Source: Bolinopsis microptera (taxonomy: Eukaryota > Ctenophora > Tentaculata > Lobata > Bolinopsidae). From it: DNA of 64,000 nucleotides. Within the stretch, counting starts at the first letter, position 1; each line of letters starts with the position of its first letter. Below, in pieces: positions 35,501 to 46,744 of this stretch. The stretch is taken from NCBI RefSeq assembly GCF_026151205.1, contig NC_087078.1, forward strand, positions 2,249,675 to 2,313,674. Reading direction: 5' to 3'. The notes under the pieces are model-generated. The model saw only the letters and a list, made by a program, of their open reading frames with translations, searched no databases and had not been told where the DNA came from. A program made the translations under genes and the position numbers.

Positions 35501-38500
35501 GATTAATAATAATTGACGATAAAACTGGGTTTATTACAGGAAGACGGTAGACCAGCTTGTAGAAGAAGGAGGGTCTATGTTGGAGCACCCCCTAGCGTCT
35601 CAACTCCGTAAAAACATACTCACAGGGGAGTGGGAAAGTGTGAGTATTTCTTTAATCTTTACTTTCTTCCTTATTTAAGTTAATTAATTATGGTGTGTGG
35701 GACATCATGTGACTAAATGACATCCTGCGGATTGATTGCTTTTGCTGATTGTACTCTTTGTGTTGTGCAGTCTAAGGCACACATGTAATTTCTTAAAGTT
35801 ACTTATTATATTTATATATATGCTTATTCATAAGTACATGTAAGCTTTCTGATTATATTGTACTTACATGTTTCTATACTAAACGTATTTCAATATGTTT
35901 ATGATGAGTGTTAGCCGACGTTTGAAATGAAATCAACAATCAGTAATGATGGTATTCAGCCGCAGTCGCCTTAAGATAATCCAGTGTAGAATCTTAAGAT
36001 GGATGGTAATCATGTAAACATGAAAACGACGTATCTCTAGGTGACCCGCTTGAGGCTCTACTAGTTTCGGCTTTTTACGGCCATCCACAATTACAAGGGA
36101 GTATCACCTCAATAAATGTAATAGATTTGAAGTGTTTTAAATTCATTAGAACACTTCAAATCTATTACATTTATTGAGGTGACACTCCCTTGTAATTGTG
36201 GATGTTTGTAAAAAACCGAAACTAGTGGAGTCAAATGTCTACATGATCATCATCAAACATATTTATATATGCACCCAAACGTATTTATGTACGTATTTGC
36301 ACGTGTCTGTGCGCGTATTTCATATATTTATACTTACTAAAATGTATTGTAACTGCAGGCAATGACGGTGTTCAGTGAACTGTGTGGAGCTAGTGATACT
36401 GGAGTTGTCGAAATGAAATACAAGATTCTAGAACAGAAATATCTTGAGCTCCTTGAAGAAGGTTTGCTTTAGTTTTGTTAATATTAATTTCCTGTTTTAT
36501 TTATTATTTTAGAAGTTACATGATGCCCGCTACACATTATTTTTGCTAAAAACTGTAGTACCCACGCTGTCTAATGGCAAAATAAACTCAAGTTATAAAG
36601 AGTGAAGATATAAAGAGTACAGATGCACAGATACACATAGAGTTATAATAAGACTGTTTTATAAGGTTGTTTTACAATAATAGGACGTGATGAGGATAAA
36701 CACGTCATTTCATGCACCATCAGGATAAGGCACCATGCACTGCATTTAAACACTGGTGGGTATTGTATTTGTATAGTAGTAATAAGTTGCGAGGATCAGT
36801 GTGAGTTCACCTCTATTTTATCACTTATAAGATTGCGGAACTTTCCAGAAAGATCAAGCCCATCAATAAATACCCGTACATTCTGTTTCTTAACAAATTA
36901 GAAGGATTGAAGACTAACCTCAACTTGATACAGTAGTTGCACAAATTTGCGAGACCATCCGTTCCCTGGAGTTTAGCAGGTCTGGTAGTTAGAGTCTAGT
37001 TAGAGTGTATTAAAGTATATTAGTTAGAATATAGTAGTTGGTTTAGTTAGCGTCTAGTTAGAGTTTGATAAGAGTTTATTTAGAATCTAATTCGAGTCCA
37101 GTTAGAATCTAGAGTAGTCTAGTCCACGGTCTAGTGTCTAGTTAGAGTTTAATAATTAGAGTTAGAGGTATTGTTTAAAAAGTTAATAAAAATATCCTGG
37201 TTCTTATTAACTAGCTTGTTATAAAAGCTGCAGAATATTAAAGTGAACCTGTGTTATACTGATATACTACACTACACAGACAATGAACCACTGATTTTCC
37301 TACTCAGATACACTGTGTGTCACGTGTAACTTGTCACGTGTAACTTTGTCACGTGTAACTTTGTCACGTGTAACTTGTCACGTGTAACTTGTCACGTGTA
37401 ACTTTAACATACACTCCGCACACTCGCGTAACTGTCATCATACTCTCGCATGTACAGGACTGTATGCTCAATTTTAAGTTTTACCACTTTTACAAGAGAG
37501 ACTGAGAGTTCAATAATTACTGTACATACAGCATTTTCTGATGATGCAGCCATATGAGTTTTAAAACAGCGGTAATAGATACGTGATACCGCCATCTGAA
37601 GGCGCCACTAATCATAGAGGGGGGGGGGGGGGGTGGCAGGTCCGCCTATGTACGCTCATACAATCTAAAAAGGACAGGATATTGGCGGACATGTCAACCC
37701 CTATAAAGGTCGTTATGCTATTAGTGGTACTCTAATTTTGCAACAGGTGATATCGTCTGTGCCATTTTCAGCAATCATTGGCACCGTTTACTAGTATTTA
37801 AGATGTTAATCTTGCCAACAAAATCGATGCCATCATAAGTGTTAGTGGTTTAAAATTATTTGTAAAAACCGCAATCAGCTTTAATCATGTAATCAGTACC
37901 AATTTTAATCTCGAAATTGAAGAGTGAAGAACTGAAGACGTTGAATACTTAATTCTCTTTGTAATTTAACCTTGGTTGACTCGAATTTCAACCAAACCAT
38001 ATACATACCATAATAATATGTGCCATAATAATATGTACCATAATAATATGAACCATAATATTATGTACCATAATAATATGTACCATAATATTATTTACCA
38101 TAATAATATGAAATGACTAACGTGTACCCAGATAATCACAAAACCCTGACACACATTTGACCAGGAGAGCGGATGAAAGCACTGCTATGTCTCCAGGAAG
38201 AGATAACACCCCTACAACACTGTCCCTCTAAACTCCACCTCCTGCCCTCCTTCCTCATGACCAGCTCACCGGCTGATTTGCGCGCCAGAGCCAAGTGGAC
38301 TGGTGCTAACGGCGCCAGCAGACAGCGCCTCATCCACAAAATACAAGGTACGGTTTTTAAAGTTAAAACAGTTTTTCTTGTATAATGTTCGCTAGTGTGC
38401 TTTTAGAAGTGAAATACGTACACTAGGCCTAGGGATATTTACGAGTATAATCAATGCAATTATTATACATTTATATTATATATAATATAATAATATAATA

Positions 38501-41500
38501 CAACAATATAATCCTTATTCCAGAGTTCCTGCCCTCGTCCGTGATGTTACCCCCTAAACGACTCGAAGTGTTGCTGAAACAGGCTCTGTTACTGCAAGCT
38601 AAGAACTGTGTGTATCACAACAGTGATTTCGTTCCTCACCTCAGCATTTCCACTTTACTTGAGGATCACAACTGTACCAGGTAATTGGTTCATTTGGTTA
38701 CTAATCTTGTTATTTTGCTTTTTTAAATTTCATTTTTAGTTTTATTCTACTTGTATATCACCTCGATGAAACCGTCACTATGGTAACATCGTCTCCATAG
38801 TCCATAGCAACACCATCCATCACCATGATAAAACTTGTAATATTTCAGAGATTCGTTCCCTACAGAAACCAAGCAGATATTAGAGCACTGTGACGAAGTA
38901 CATCATTGCACGTGGTCAAATAACGGGCTGTATCTCGCCACTGGTGCTCTGGATGGTAGTCTGTATATCTGGAAATATAACCCCCAGGTATTTAATGGTG
39001 TTTATCTTTTAGGCACTTTTAGTGGTACCTTCGGTTACATAATTTTGGTGGAAACGTCAACCATAATTATGTCCGCCGTATTTAATTTCAATTCATTAAA
39101 TGGCCAACGGGAGATGTCTGAAGGATTGTAAAGTAATCTTAAGTAAACTATAATATCCCGCCGATTACCGAACATAAACCAAATTAAAACAGAATACATC
39201 CGCAGCACCTATTTTTATAAATCTTTTTTTGCCAAAATGAGGTAACATTGAGAATATACATTTTATAGATTGTACAATTCCAACGGTCAAATGTTGACTC
39301 GATCAGCAATCTTACTCATAGTACACTGAAATGAAAGCCCCGAAGATGAAAATATTACACCTGTACCTTACATATATGATCCGTAAATTTGTTGTTATTA
39401 CCGTTAATAATCTGGCCATCTCCCCCAATCATACCAAGTTTAAGTTCCACCGCGTCATGGTAATGCAACTCATTAAATCATTATTCTCTTGCCAATCACA
39501 TCACACAACGCCGTTATCTTTACATTTTGTAGATTCAAAAGTAGCAAATATACATCGCATTATGTTTCACTAAGTCCATCTATTCTTACTTAAAGTGTGA
39601 GGTGGGGTTTCAAGATCTCCTTTTCTGGCTTCTTCTGGTCAATTGAAGTGTCGATATTAGCTCTTCCCGTTTTATCAAGTTCTCATATCATAGTGTAGTT
39701 ATTAAGGTTGTGTAATGTTATGTATATTACATTTGATTTCAACTTGATAAATAATCAAATAACAAGCAAGATATCTGAAATTATTGTAAATAAGGTGATG
39801 TTGAAGCTAAATTTTCAAGATCTCTAAAATCTTATTTCTCAGAGATACCAGTTAGTTGAAGATAAGCTGATAACAGTTACATTTAACGTTGGATACATAT
39901 CCTGGTCACCTGACGACACTATGATATGTGTGTGTGGTGTCGAGAAATGTCCAGAGGCTGTCGTTTACACAGTTGCTGTTTCGGTGAGTAGTTGTGTTTC
40001 TGTTACTTTCCTTATAACTCTAACTCTCTTACCTAACCCTAAACTATCTTCTATTTCCGAGACTTATTGATATGAAATCAACTAATGTATTCTAAGCTTT
40101 TGAAATTATTTACTTAACTAAATTAAATCTCAGGGAAACTCAGCAGTAGAAAAATGCAGGATATCTCAATCTACTGACGACGTTTTGACCTGCTGTGCTT
40201 GGTCTCCTGACAGCCGCTTCATTTACACTGGAGGCCAGCAGGGACAATTTTACAAATACGTAAGATAGCTTCATGTCTATTATCGCCCGAGACTGGCCTA
40301 ATGTTTTCATGTGATGTTTACCATTGTGGGACGACCTTGCAATGTTAACGCCAATAACTAGCAAAATTTCAGTGCTACCCTATGAAACCTGGTCATTTAC
40401 ATCATTTAGCAGTGCGCGCGCTCTGCGCGCATGTACGCAGTGTGGAAATATTTGAGTTCCGAAAATAAATCTCCATCGGCATTATCATGATTTTGATAGC
40501 AAGCAGATGATGTTTACTGACTTAAAAAGTACAAGATCCACTAAACCAAGTATTTTATTCCCCCAGGATATACACTCAAGCACGGTCTACAATTGGGAGG
40601 GTGTCAGATTGCATTCTGTCGCAACTCTCCGGGATAACAAGACAGTGTTAGCTGCTGACAGTCATAAGCGTGTCAGATCGTACAATTTCGAGGATTACAC
40701 CGACCAAACTATTTATGAAGACGAGAATCAGATAATGAACATGACTTTGTCAAGCGATGAGAAGTACTGCCTTCTCACTTTGTCGAAACAGGTCAGTACA
40801 ATGTACAATGTATATACTAATATGTACAAAAATAGAGTCTGCAATGCTTTTCCTGCTCCGTAACCGTCCTTAAGATCACGAACACTAAGTAAATTCTCAT
40901 ACTTGAAATAAAACTCCTCTTCTTTTAGGGATTGGTGCTGGTAGATATAGCGTCCGGGACGACAGTCCGGAAATATTTCGGTCTCCAGCAGTCAGATACC
41001 CAAATAAACTCATGTTTCGGCGGCGCTAACGAACAGTTTATTCTCAGTGGCAGCGAAGGTTTGTGATATCAGTCATTAATTAGTATGTAATATCAGCCAT
41101 TAATTAGTATAATATCAGCCATTAATTAGTATAATATCAGCCATTAATTAGTCTAATATCAGCCATTAATTAATCCCACTAGAATTTCGCAAGTACACAG
41201 TTTCCAATATTTTGAGTATTTGGAATTTGGATTATGAATTAAGTCTACTTTTCGTAAAATGTTCTTAGAGGAGCCTCCTTTTACGACTTTTCCTCCAGAT
41301 AATTTGGTGTACGTGTTTAAAAGGGACTGCGGAGCTCCTATCCTAAAACTTCCTGGTCACACCAGACTAGTTTCCTGTGTTTCCTGGAACCCTGTCTACA
41401 CTGACTGTTTCGTGTCCGGATCTGATGATACTAGTGTCAGATTATGGGGCCCTCGCATTTCTTCAGGTATTATTCAATATTCAAATAACGTTATTTCCTT

Positions 41501-41628
41501 GTTTCAATACCATTCTGTATATTCCCTATAGCTATGTTATGTTTGCGTTATGATCTCATTCCTACAAACATTTTAAAATTTGTTTAATTTCAGAAGAATC
41601 AGAATCGATAGTTGGGACACAGGTCTGA
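32577..41628 (+). CDS. WDR26: WDR26, LisH/CTLH and WD40-repeat protein of the CTLH ubiquitin ligase
   Basis: Exons: 32577(?)-32922, 35540-35639, 36359-36461, 38165-38347, 38524-38680, 38849-38987, 39843-39983, 40134-40259, 40567-40791, 40929-41058, 41299-41466, 41594-41628 (TGA). All phases close. First in-frame ATG is 32690, which would give 579 aa; the frame is open upstream and an acceptor-like CATCAG ends at 32576, so an upstream coding exon is possible. Domains: low-complexity N-terminus with PPPPAKRAR, LisH (DTVRLIGQHLLELGLQKTV), CTLH (LEHPLASQLRKNILTGEWE ... KYLELLEEGERMKALLCLQEEITPL), then WD40 blades (CTWSNNGLYLATGALDGSLYIW; CCAWSPDSRFIYTGGQQG; LPGHTRLVSCVSWNPVYTD). Family role: substrate-recruiting subunit of the GID/CTLH E3 ligase. 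The C-terminus ends in GTQV. Confidence 0.95.
32923..35539. other. First WDR26 intron
   Basis: 2.6 kb without coding signal. Contains a two-copy ~60-bp direct repeat at about 34804-34922 (core AACTAACTTACTCCAACTTC) and clustered CGTACGTG/ACCACGC motifs near 34160-34215. Confidence 0.65.
36050..36236. mobile_element. Palindromic MITE in WDR26 intron
   Basis: Arm 36050-36136 pairs with 36150-36236 with a 13-bp centre; arms are imperfect (e.g. TTTTTACGGCCATCC against TTTGTAAACATCC partners), so it is older than the 18080 element and unrelated in sequence. Confidence 0.85.
37317..37403. repeat. Array of six CACGTG E-boxes in WDR26 intron
   Basis: Unit TTGTCACGTGTAACT repeated about six times at 15-16 bp spacing; each copy contains the palindromic E-box CACGTG. 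Confidence 0.9.
38004..38110. repeat. 16-bp tandem array next to WDR26 exon 4
   Basis: About seven copies of ACCATAATAATATGT with small changes, ending 55 bp before the exon acceptor. Confidence 0.9.
38988..39842. other. WDR26 intron 6
   Basis: 855 bp; flanking exons join in phase 0 and no additional exon or repeat was recognised. Confidence 0.6.
41066..41175. repeat. Tandem repeat in WDR26 intron
   Basis: About five copies of AATATCAGCCATTAATTAGT directly after the donor of exon 10. Confidence 0.92.
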
Positions 41629-43418
41629 CGCATCTCACGTGACGTCATATTCCGACCCGTGACGTCACACTAGTTGAAGCTGATAGACTCACTGCCCTCA
41701 CGGACACAAAGTATTATAATTATTAATTATCCAATGTGAAACGAGTCAGGTCAGGTCGCACTTGGTGTAGTGCGCAAACCATAACAGTCCTGGCTAGGCC
41801 CACAGTTCGATCTGTATAATCCATGTTTTTGTCGTTAGCCTTTCAATGAAATTCACGTCAATTCAATGCATTTTATTACAATCACATTCATGATCCATTG
41901 AATTCAATCCGATACACTTAATGCAGTTTTTGCGCCTATTATTTTTGTGTGACTTATGAAAGCATCGTTTTAAAGCCAAGAAAATGGGTCGATAATTTAA
42001 CCTATATTACAAGGTGTGGCCTGTTTATCTTGTTTTTGTTATTGATATATGATCAATAAATACAATCTATCCTGACCAAGAATTTCACTAGGAACCTATA
42101 TCGGATCGAACTGTACCCGCGCGGCCGTTAACCTTGCGAATCAATAATCTTATCAAGCAGTTGAAGTAGTGCACTAGTAACTTAACTACTAACTTAACTA
42201 CAAACTTCGCACCGCTGCTGTTTATCAAATTCAGGTTTTATATGAATCTTTTAACTGATTTTTAACCGGACTCGTGCCATCTCCTGCTGTATTAACTTAT
42301 TCCCACGTTAACAACAAATGTTCAGTGTGCACCGTTTACTGCGTCTCTCTAAAATTTTTAAATATCTGAAGAGAAGAACCTCGCCTATAAGAACTGAGAG
42401 AGACAAACCAATTTCAAAACTAAGCTTTCAGTATTTAACAGTCTTGTAAATATTAGTAAATATATTTAATTTATGAAATGGAAGTTGCAGCACGAATGGT
42501 GAATGTTTTGATTGGCAGAGTAACTTTGCAAGGTGTTTTTTCTTTGAAACTGTTTCGTTTTAGTCTGGTACATATTCATTGTTTTATCGTACTTAGCGAT
42601 AAGGATGAGACTGCTCTTAATTTAAAGGTGATATATTATATACTGCTGCTATTTTATTAGTTTTACGTTGCCATGGTAATTTCTATAGAGTTTTGTGTGT
42701 TGATATAGCGATATATTTTGGGGTAAGCTCTGTTAAACATATTTATCCTCTAAAAGTGGATTTGGATGATATCTCGGCCTTGTATCATGAAGCAAGCAAG
42801 AATTTTATACTGGATAAAACATCATTCCTATAATAGTCTACTTTATTCCCAGAAATCAATTTAGAAGATAGTTAGTATACTCTTCTGAAAATTTAAAAAT
42901 TGAATACTCACTACTAGTACTTGAATTAAAACGCCCCTATTTCTTCTCCATATTTTTGTCGTATTATGTTCTAGTGATAGTAACATGTGAGATATTAGAT
43001 ATATAAAATAGGTAAATTGGAATGAACATTTTCTTGATCGGTTATGTTTCCTAAATTGCTGCCTTACTTATTTAAATTAGTTTCTGGGTATAAGTCAATA
43101 ATATTATTTAAGCGTATTTTTCCTTATATACTTTCACCAAAATTCCTAACCATATTTGCGATTGTTTACTATGTGCAAATTTGGGAGAGTATTATATTAA
43201 AACCTGGAGTTCTAGAGAATGTATTCAGGATGCAGGAATTCGAAATAACTTTTGATAATCATAAATTTTATACATATTCGAGTCAAATGTTTGAAATGTG
43301 TCTATTTCTTGTTTTCTTTCTCCATCAATACAAACTGGAACGTACTTATCCTGAAACAAGTTACCTAAATCACTTAAAGTGAATAATATACATATCAGTA
43401 AGAATTACAATTACAAAT

Positions 43419-43460
<42 letters not shown>

Positions 43461-43765
43461 AATGGGATGACTTATTTCCATTTCCCAAAGTAACGCTGCC
43501 GGGCCTGCCATGCATAATGTATAATGTATAATCACAAATCAAGTGCGTGGTCACCCCTCCCCCGCGTACGTGCTGTAGCGGAGTTCAAAGATGCCCTGTC
43601 GTGTGTTTCAACTGTGAATTTAGAATTGGAGTAATAATTCACAACCGCAAACTGAATTTGTTAATTTGCTAGATGGCGCAGTTTATATATCCGCAATAGC
43701 ATGATTAACTTGTTAACGGCACAGAAGGACTATAGTGCAAAGAAACTGCTGCTCAAAGAATTACA
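41629..43765. other. Intergenic downstream of WDR26
   Basis: AT-rich. One hydrophobic ORF of 112 codons (43044-43382, plus strand, MFPKLLPYLF...) is unrecognised and has no supporting features, so I do not call it a gene. A poly-G tract lies at 43419-43459. Otherwise nothing recognised. Confidence 0.5.
43419..43459. repeat. Poly-G tract of about 41 bases
   Basis: Uninterrupted G homopolymer; its exact length may be an assembly estimate. Confidence 0.9.
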
Positions 43766-45119
43766 GGGGGGGGGGCCAATGGCATAAATGGAGAAAATGG
43801 AGAATTACTCATGGGTTTTTCCATTTTCTCCATGGAATAATAGAAATAGTCTCCATTTTATGCCATTTTATGCCATTGAAAACCTGAAAAATTTAGAATT
43901 TCGAGAAAAATTATTTTAAAAAAAGATATCTTCGGCGGCGCGCGCTTCGCGCGCGAAAAGTGGCATGCAACGTATGTCAAAAAATTTTCGGTCCGAGTCA
44001 TTTTCGATACGTACATCCCGTATCGAGAGCTCCCGATTCCGAGCTCGTGTTGCAAAGGGGAGGCCTGCCTTCCGAGATCGCATTACCTCGAGTCCAAAAT
44101 TGTGTATCGAGGGGAAAAAATATTTTCGGCAAATAATGAACAGGGTAGCATGAAACGTGGAGAAAAGCGGTTTTCAGAAAAAATTTGAAAAATTTCAGAA
44201 CATTTTATAAGTCAAAATGTTTCAAAGTTTTTCTAAAAACCACTTTTCTCCACGTTTTATGCTACCCTCTTCATTATTAGCCGAAAATATTTTTTTGGTT
44301 TTTCGGTATATATCGAAGTCTGCACGTACCCCTCGATAGTCGATACACAATTTTGGACTCGAGGCTTCCCCCTGGTAATGCGATCTCGGAAGGCAGGCCT
44401 CCCCTTTGCAACACGAGCTCGGAATCGGGAGCTCTCGATACGAGCTCGGAATCGGGAGCTCTCGATACGAGAGGTACGTATCGAGAATGACTCGGGCCGA
44501 AAATTTTCTAAGTCAAAATGTTTCAAAGTTTTTCTAAAAACCACTTTTCTCCACGTTTTATGCTACCCTCTTCATTATTAGCCGAAAATATTTTTTTGGT
44601 TTTTCGGTTTATCGAAGTCTGCACGTACCCCTCGATAGTCGATACACAAATTTGGACTCGAGGCTTCCCCCTGGTAATGCGATCTCGGAAGGCAGGCCTC
44701 CCCTTTGCAGTGCGAGCTTGTTTCGACTGTCGAGGATGTACAATGTAGGTCTCACTTCTCAGTGCCTATTACTCTCCCCTATTACTCACTCCTGCTGTAG
44801 CCTGTAGAAATAACTTTACACTAGGCTTGAGTAATTATGAGTTTGCCTGAAGTGTGCCTCTACCTAGTATAAGCATCTAGTAGCCTACTATAAGCTTTCA
44901 TAAGCTTGTTACGCCCCTAGTAAGCGTAAATAAACATGTTAGGATGTCCAATTTAGGTGTTAAATGGTGTTAAAGATGAAATTTCGAAGACAAAATTCAT
45001 GGCATAAAATGGAGAAAATGGAGAATTACTCATGGGTTTTTCCATTTTCTCCATAGAAAAAGTCTCCATTTTATGCCATTTTATGCCATTTTATGCCATT
45101 GGCCCCCCCCCCCCCCCCC
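43766..45119. mobile_element. Non-autonomous DNA transposon with poly-G/poly-C termini and 8-bp target duplication
   Basis: Left end is a G10 run then CCAATGGCATAAATGG; right end is CCATTTTATGCCATTGG then a C17 run: terminal inverted repeats. The flanks are exact 8-bp duplications GAATTACA at 43758-43765 and 45120-45127, the size used by hAT elements. Each end also carries a small internal palindrome (AATGGAGAAAATGGA ... TCCATTTTCTCCAT). The interior (43930-44720) is built from inverted and direct copies of one ~200-300 bp segment (AAAATTTTCGGTCCGAGTCA, GCGATCTCGGAAGGCAGGCC, GCCGAAAATATTTTTTT). No transposase coding region. Confidence 0.85.
44205..44708. repeat. Direct duplication inside the poly-G transposon
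   Basis: 44209-44415 recurs at 44512-44708 with small differences (e.g. GTATATATCGAAG against GTTTATCGAAG). A related inverted copy lies at 43965-44165. The GAGCTCGGAATCGGGAGCTC element is itself doubled at 44414-44470. Confidence 0.85.
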
Positions 45120-45127
45120 GAATTACA

Positions 45128-45737
45128 CTAGCGTAATCATTTGGAAACCCCCCTTGGCTGATCACGTAATATGTGAACCTCTTTAACATGTAAGTAACTC
45201 CAAAACGTAATCTAAAACGATTCTCCGTTTAATTTTAGTCGGCATATGTGATATGCAATCTGGTGCAACTTGTTAGTGCAGGATCAATCAAGTTATAAAA
45301 TTATTTCGCATACGTATTTGTAGGTTTATAATCTACCAAAACGCGCGCCGAGTTGGTAGGACTCGTCGACGGTTTTTTGGAACAAGTATTTTACGAGTGC
45401 CAACCGTTAAATTTACTAAACGGCGCTCAGCATGTCATTCCGCTAAATTTCTATTCTTTAACGTGTGATACTCGTAAACATTTGTTTCAAATATCTTACT
45501 GGGCCGCGCTCAGCCTGTCATTCCGCCAAATCTTTATTGTTAATGAACATAATCAATAATAGCCTGGGGTCCTCAGGTAACAAATATCAAGACCGTCGAA
45601 GAGTCCAACTCGGCGAGCGTCTTGGTTTGTAATTTTACAACTTACCAGGACGCGCGCCTAATATATGCAACAGATATTTTACGAGTATCACCCGTTAAGT
45701 CTTGGTAGGTTATAAACCTACAATTTTATTTTATATA
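45128..45737. repeat. Cluster of shuffled short repeat modules
   Basis: Modules A, B and C of the 11.6-13.6 kb region recur here: B at 45330-45375 and 45590-45655, A at 45378-45415, 45460-45495 and 45664-45700, C at 45418-45455 and 45501-45588, in both orientations and different order. Confidence 0.75.
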
Positions 45738-46265
45738 CAGGGTGGGCCAAAAGTCAGTACCCATACGTTGGCCTTTATAGCTCAGTCACTGAATGCCCAA
45801 TTTAAATACTTCTTTCTGGTATGACTTAGTACCACCACTGGTTCGAGGAATTTGTCAACTCGAAAAATATTGGCGTTCATTTTTTTCAAATGGAGGTTTA
45901 TTTTCACATTTATTTGATAGTTTGGATAGTTGGATCAAGCTAAATGTTATTGAATTGTGTTAGGCCATTCAAATTAGGTTTGTCCTGAAAGAATTAGAAC
46001 TGTCTAGCTTCTCAAATGACCGAGATATGAAGCATAACGAGTTTATTCATTACGTGTGACCAGGTGATTGGTTTGCCTAATCACGTGATAAGGTGCCCCC
46101 GTTACCTACCCCGTTAAACATTATGGGAATTGTGAAGGGTGCCCAATTAAGGTGTCGCGTCACGGTGCCACATAATCACCCAGTCAATTTTGTTAACGAT
46201 ATACAGAAAATGCTTGATAACTTCGTCATTTCTAATCCGTTTTGCCTCATGTTTTCAGATCATAT

Positions 46266-46370
46266 TTGTAGCGCGATGCACTACTGGGTCGCGCGCGCGC
46301 ATCCAATAATGCTTCTCGCAACCACCGTATGCAGATCGGCGAGATGCGAAGGATTGACATCGTGAATCAA
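46266..46370. mobile_element. 105-bp GC-rich mini-element, second copy
   Basis: Same sequence as 31691-31807 without its internal duplication; flanked by AGATCATAT at 46257-46265 and 46371-46379, an exact 9-bp duplication. Nested in the mariner-like element. Confidence 0.9.
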
Positions 46371-46436
46371 AGATCATATGCAACATTTGATAATCTGCCG
46401 TCTCTGAAAAAATTAGGCGTTCAGCATATTCAGAAA

Positions 46437-46545
46437 TTGTAGCGCGATGCGTTACTGTGCCGCGCCGCGCACTCAATAAGGCTAGATCGGCGAGATGCGC
46501 TACTGTGCCGCGCCGAGCTGCCATGAATTGACATCGTCAATTAAG
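46437..46545. mobile_element. Diverged third copy of the GC-rich mini-element
   Basis: Starts TTGTAGCGCGATGCG and ends GAATTGACATCGTCAATTAAG; flanks share TTCAGAAA. The middle differs from the other two copies and repeats CTGTGCCGCGCCG twice. Confidence 0.7.
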
Positions 46546-46744
46546 TTCAGAAAAAACAATATATGATATAGGTGTTTTAATATTGAATGGGCGTGGTCTA
46601 AAATATTCGAATTTTCAAATTTTGACGACGGAATCCTCGAACCAGTAAGTACAGTATGCCATCTGCAAAGCAACAGCTCTCAAATATAAAACACGGCGGA
46701 GCTATTAAGGCCAATGTTTGGGTACTGACTTTTGGCTCACCCTG

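Larger units (their letters stand above)
36462..38164. other. WDR26 intron 3 with several simple repeats
   Basis: 1.7 kb without coding signal. Holds degenerate GTTAGAGTCTA repeats (36990-37160), the CACGTG array (37317-37403), a G15 tract (37619-37633) and a (CCATAATAATATGTA)n array (38004-38110). Confidence 0.75.
45738..46744. mobile_element. 1.0 kb mariner-like element with 45-bp inverted repeats and TA duplication
   Basis: Left end CAGGGTGGGCCAAAAGTCAG; right end is its reverse complement with about four changes over 45 bp. TA flanks both ends (45736-45737, 46745-46746). A CTGGTTCGAGGA segment is also inverted inside. No transposase frame is intact. Two GC-rich mini-elements are nested within it. 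Confidence 0.88.

Noticed and set aside
43044-43382. Selenoprotein T-like C-terminus
   Set aside because: A weak resemblance around EFEIT only; no CxxU/CxxC redox motif and no spliceable upstream exon found.
46093-46365. Possible transposase remnant in the mariner-like element
   Set aside because: No DDE/D motif or helix-turn-helix recognisable, and the ORF runs into a nested mini-element.
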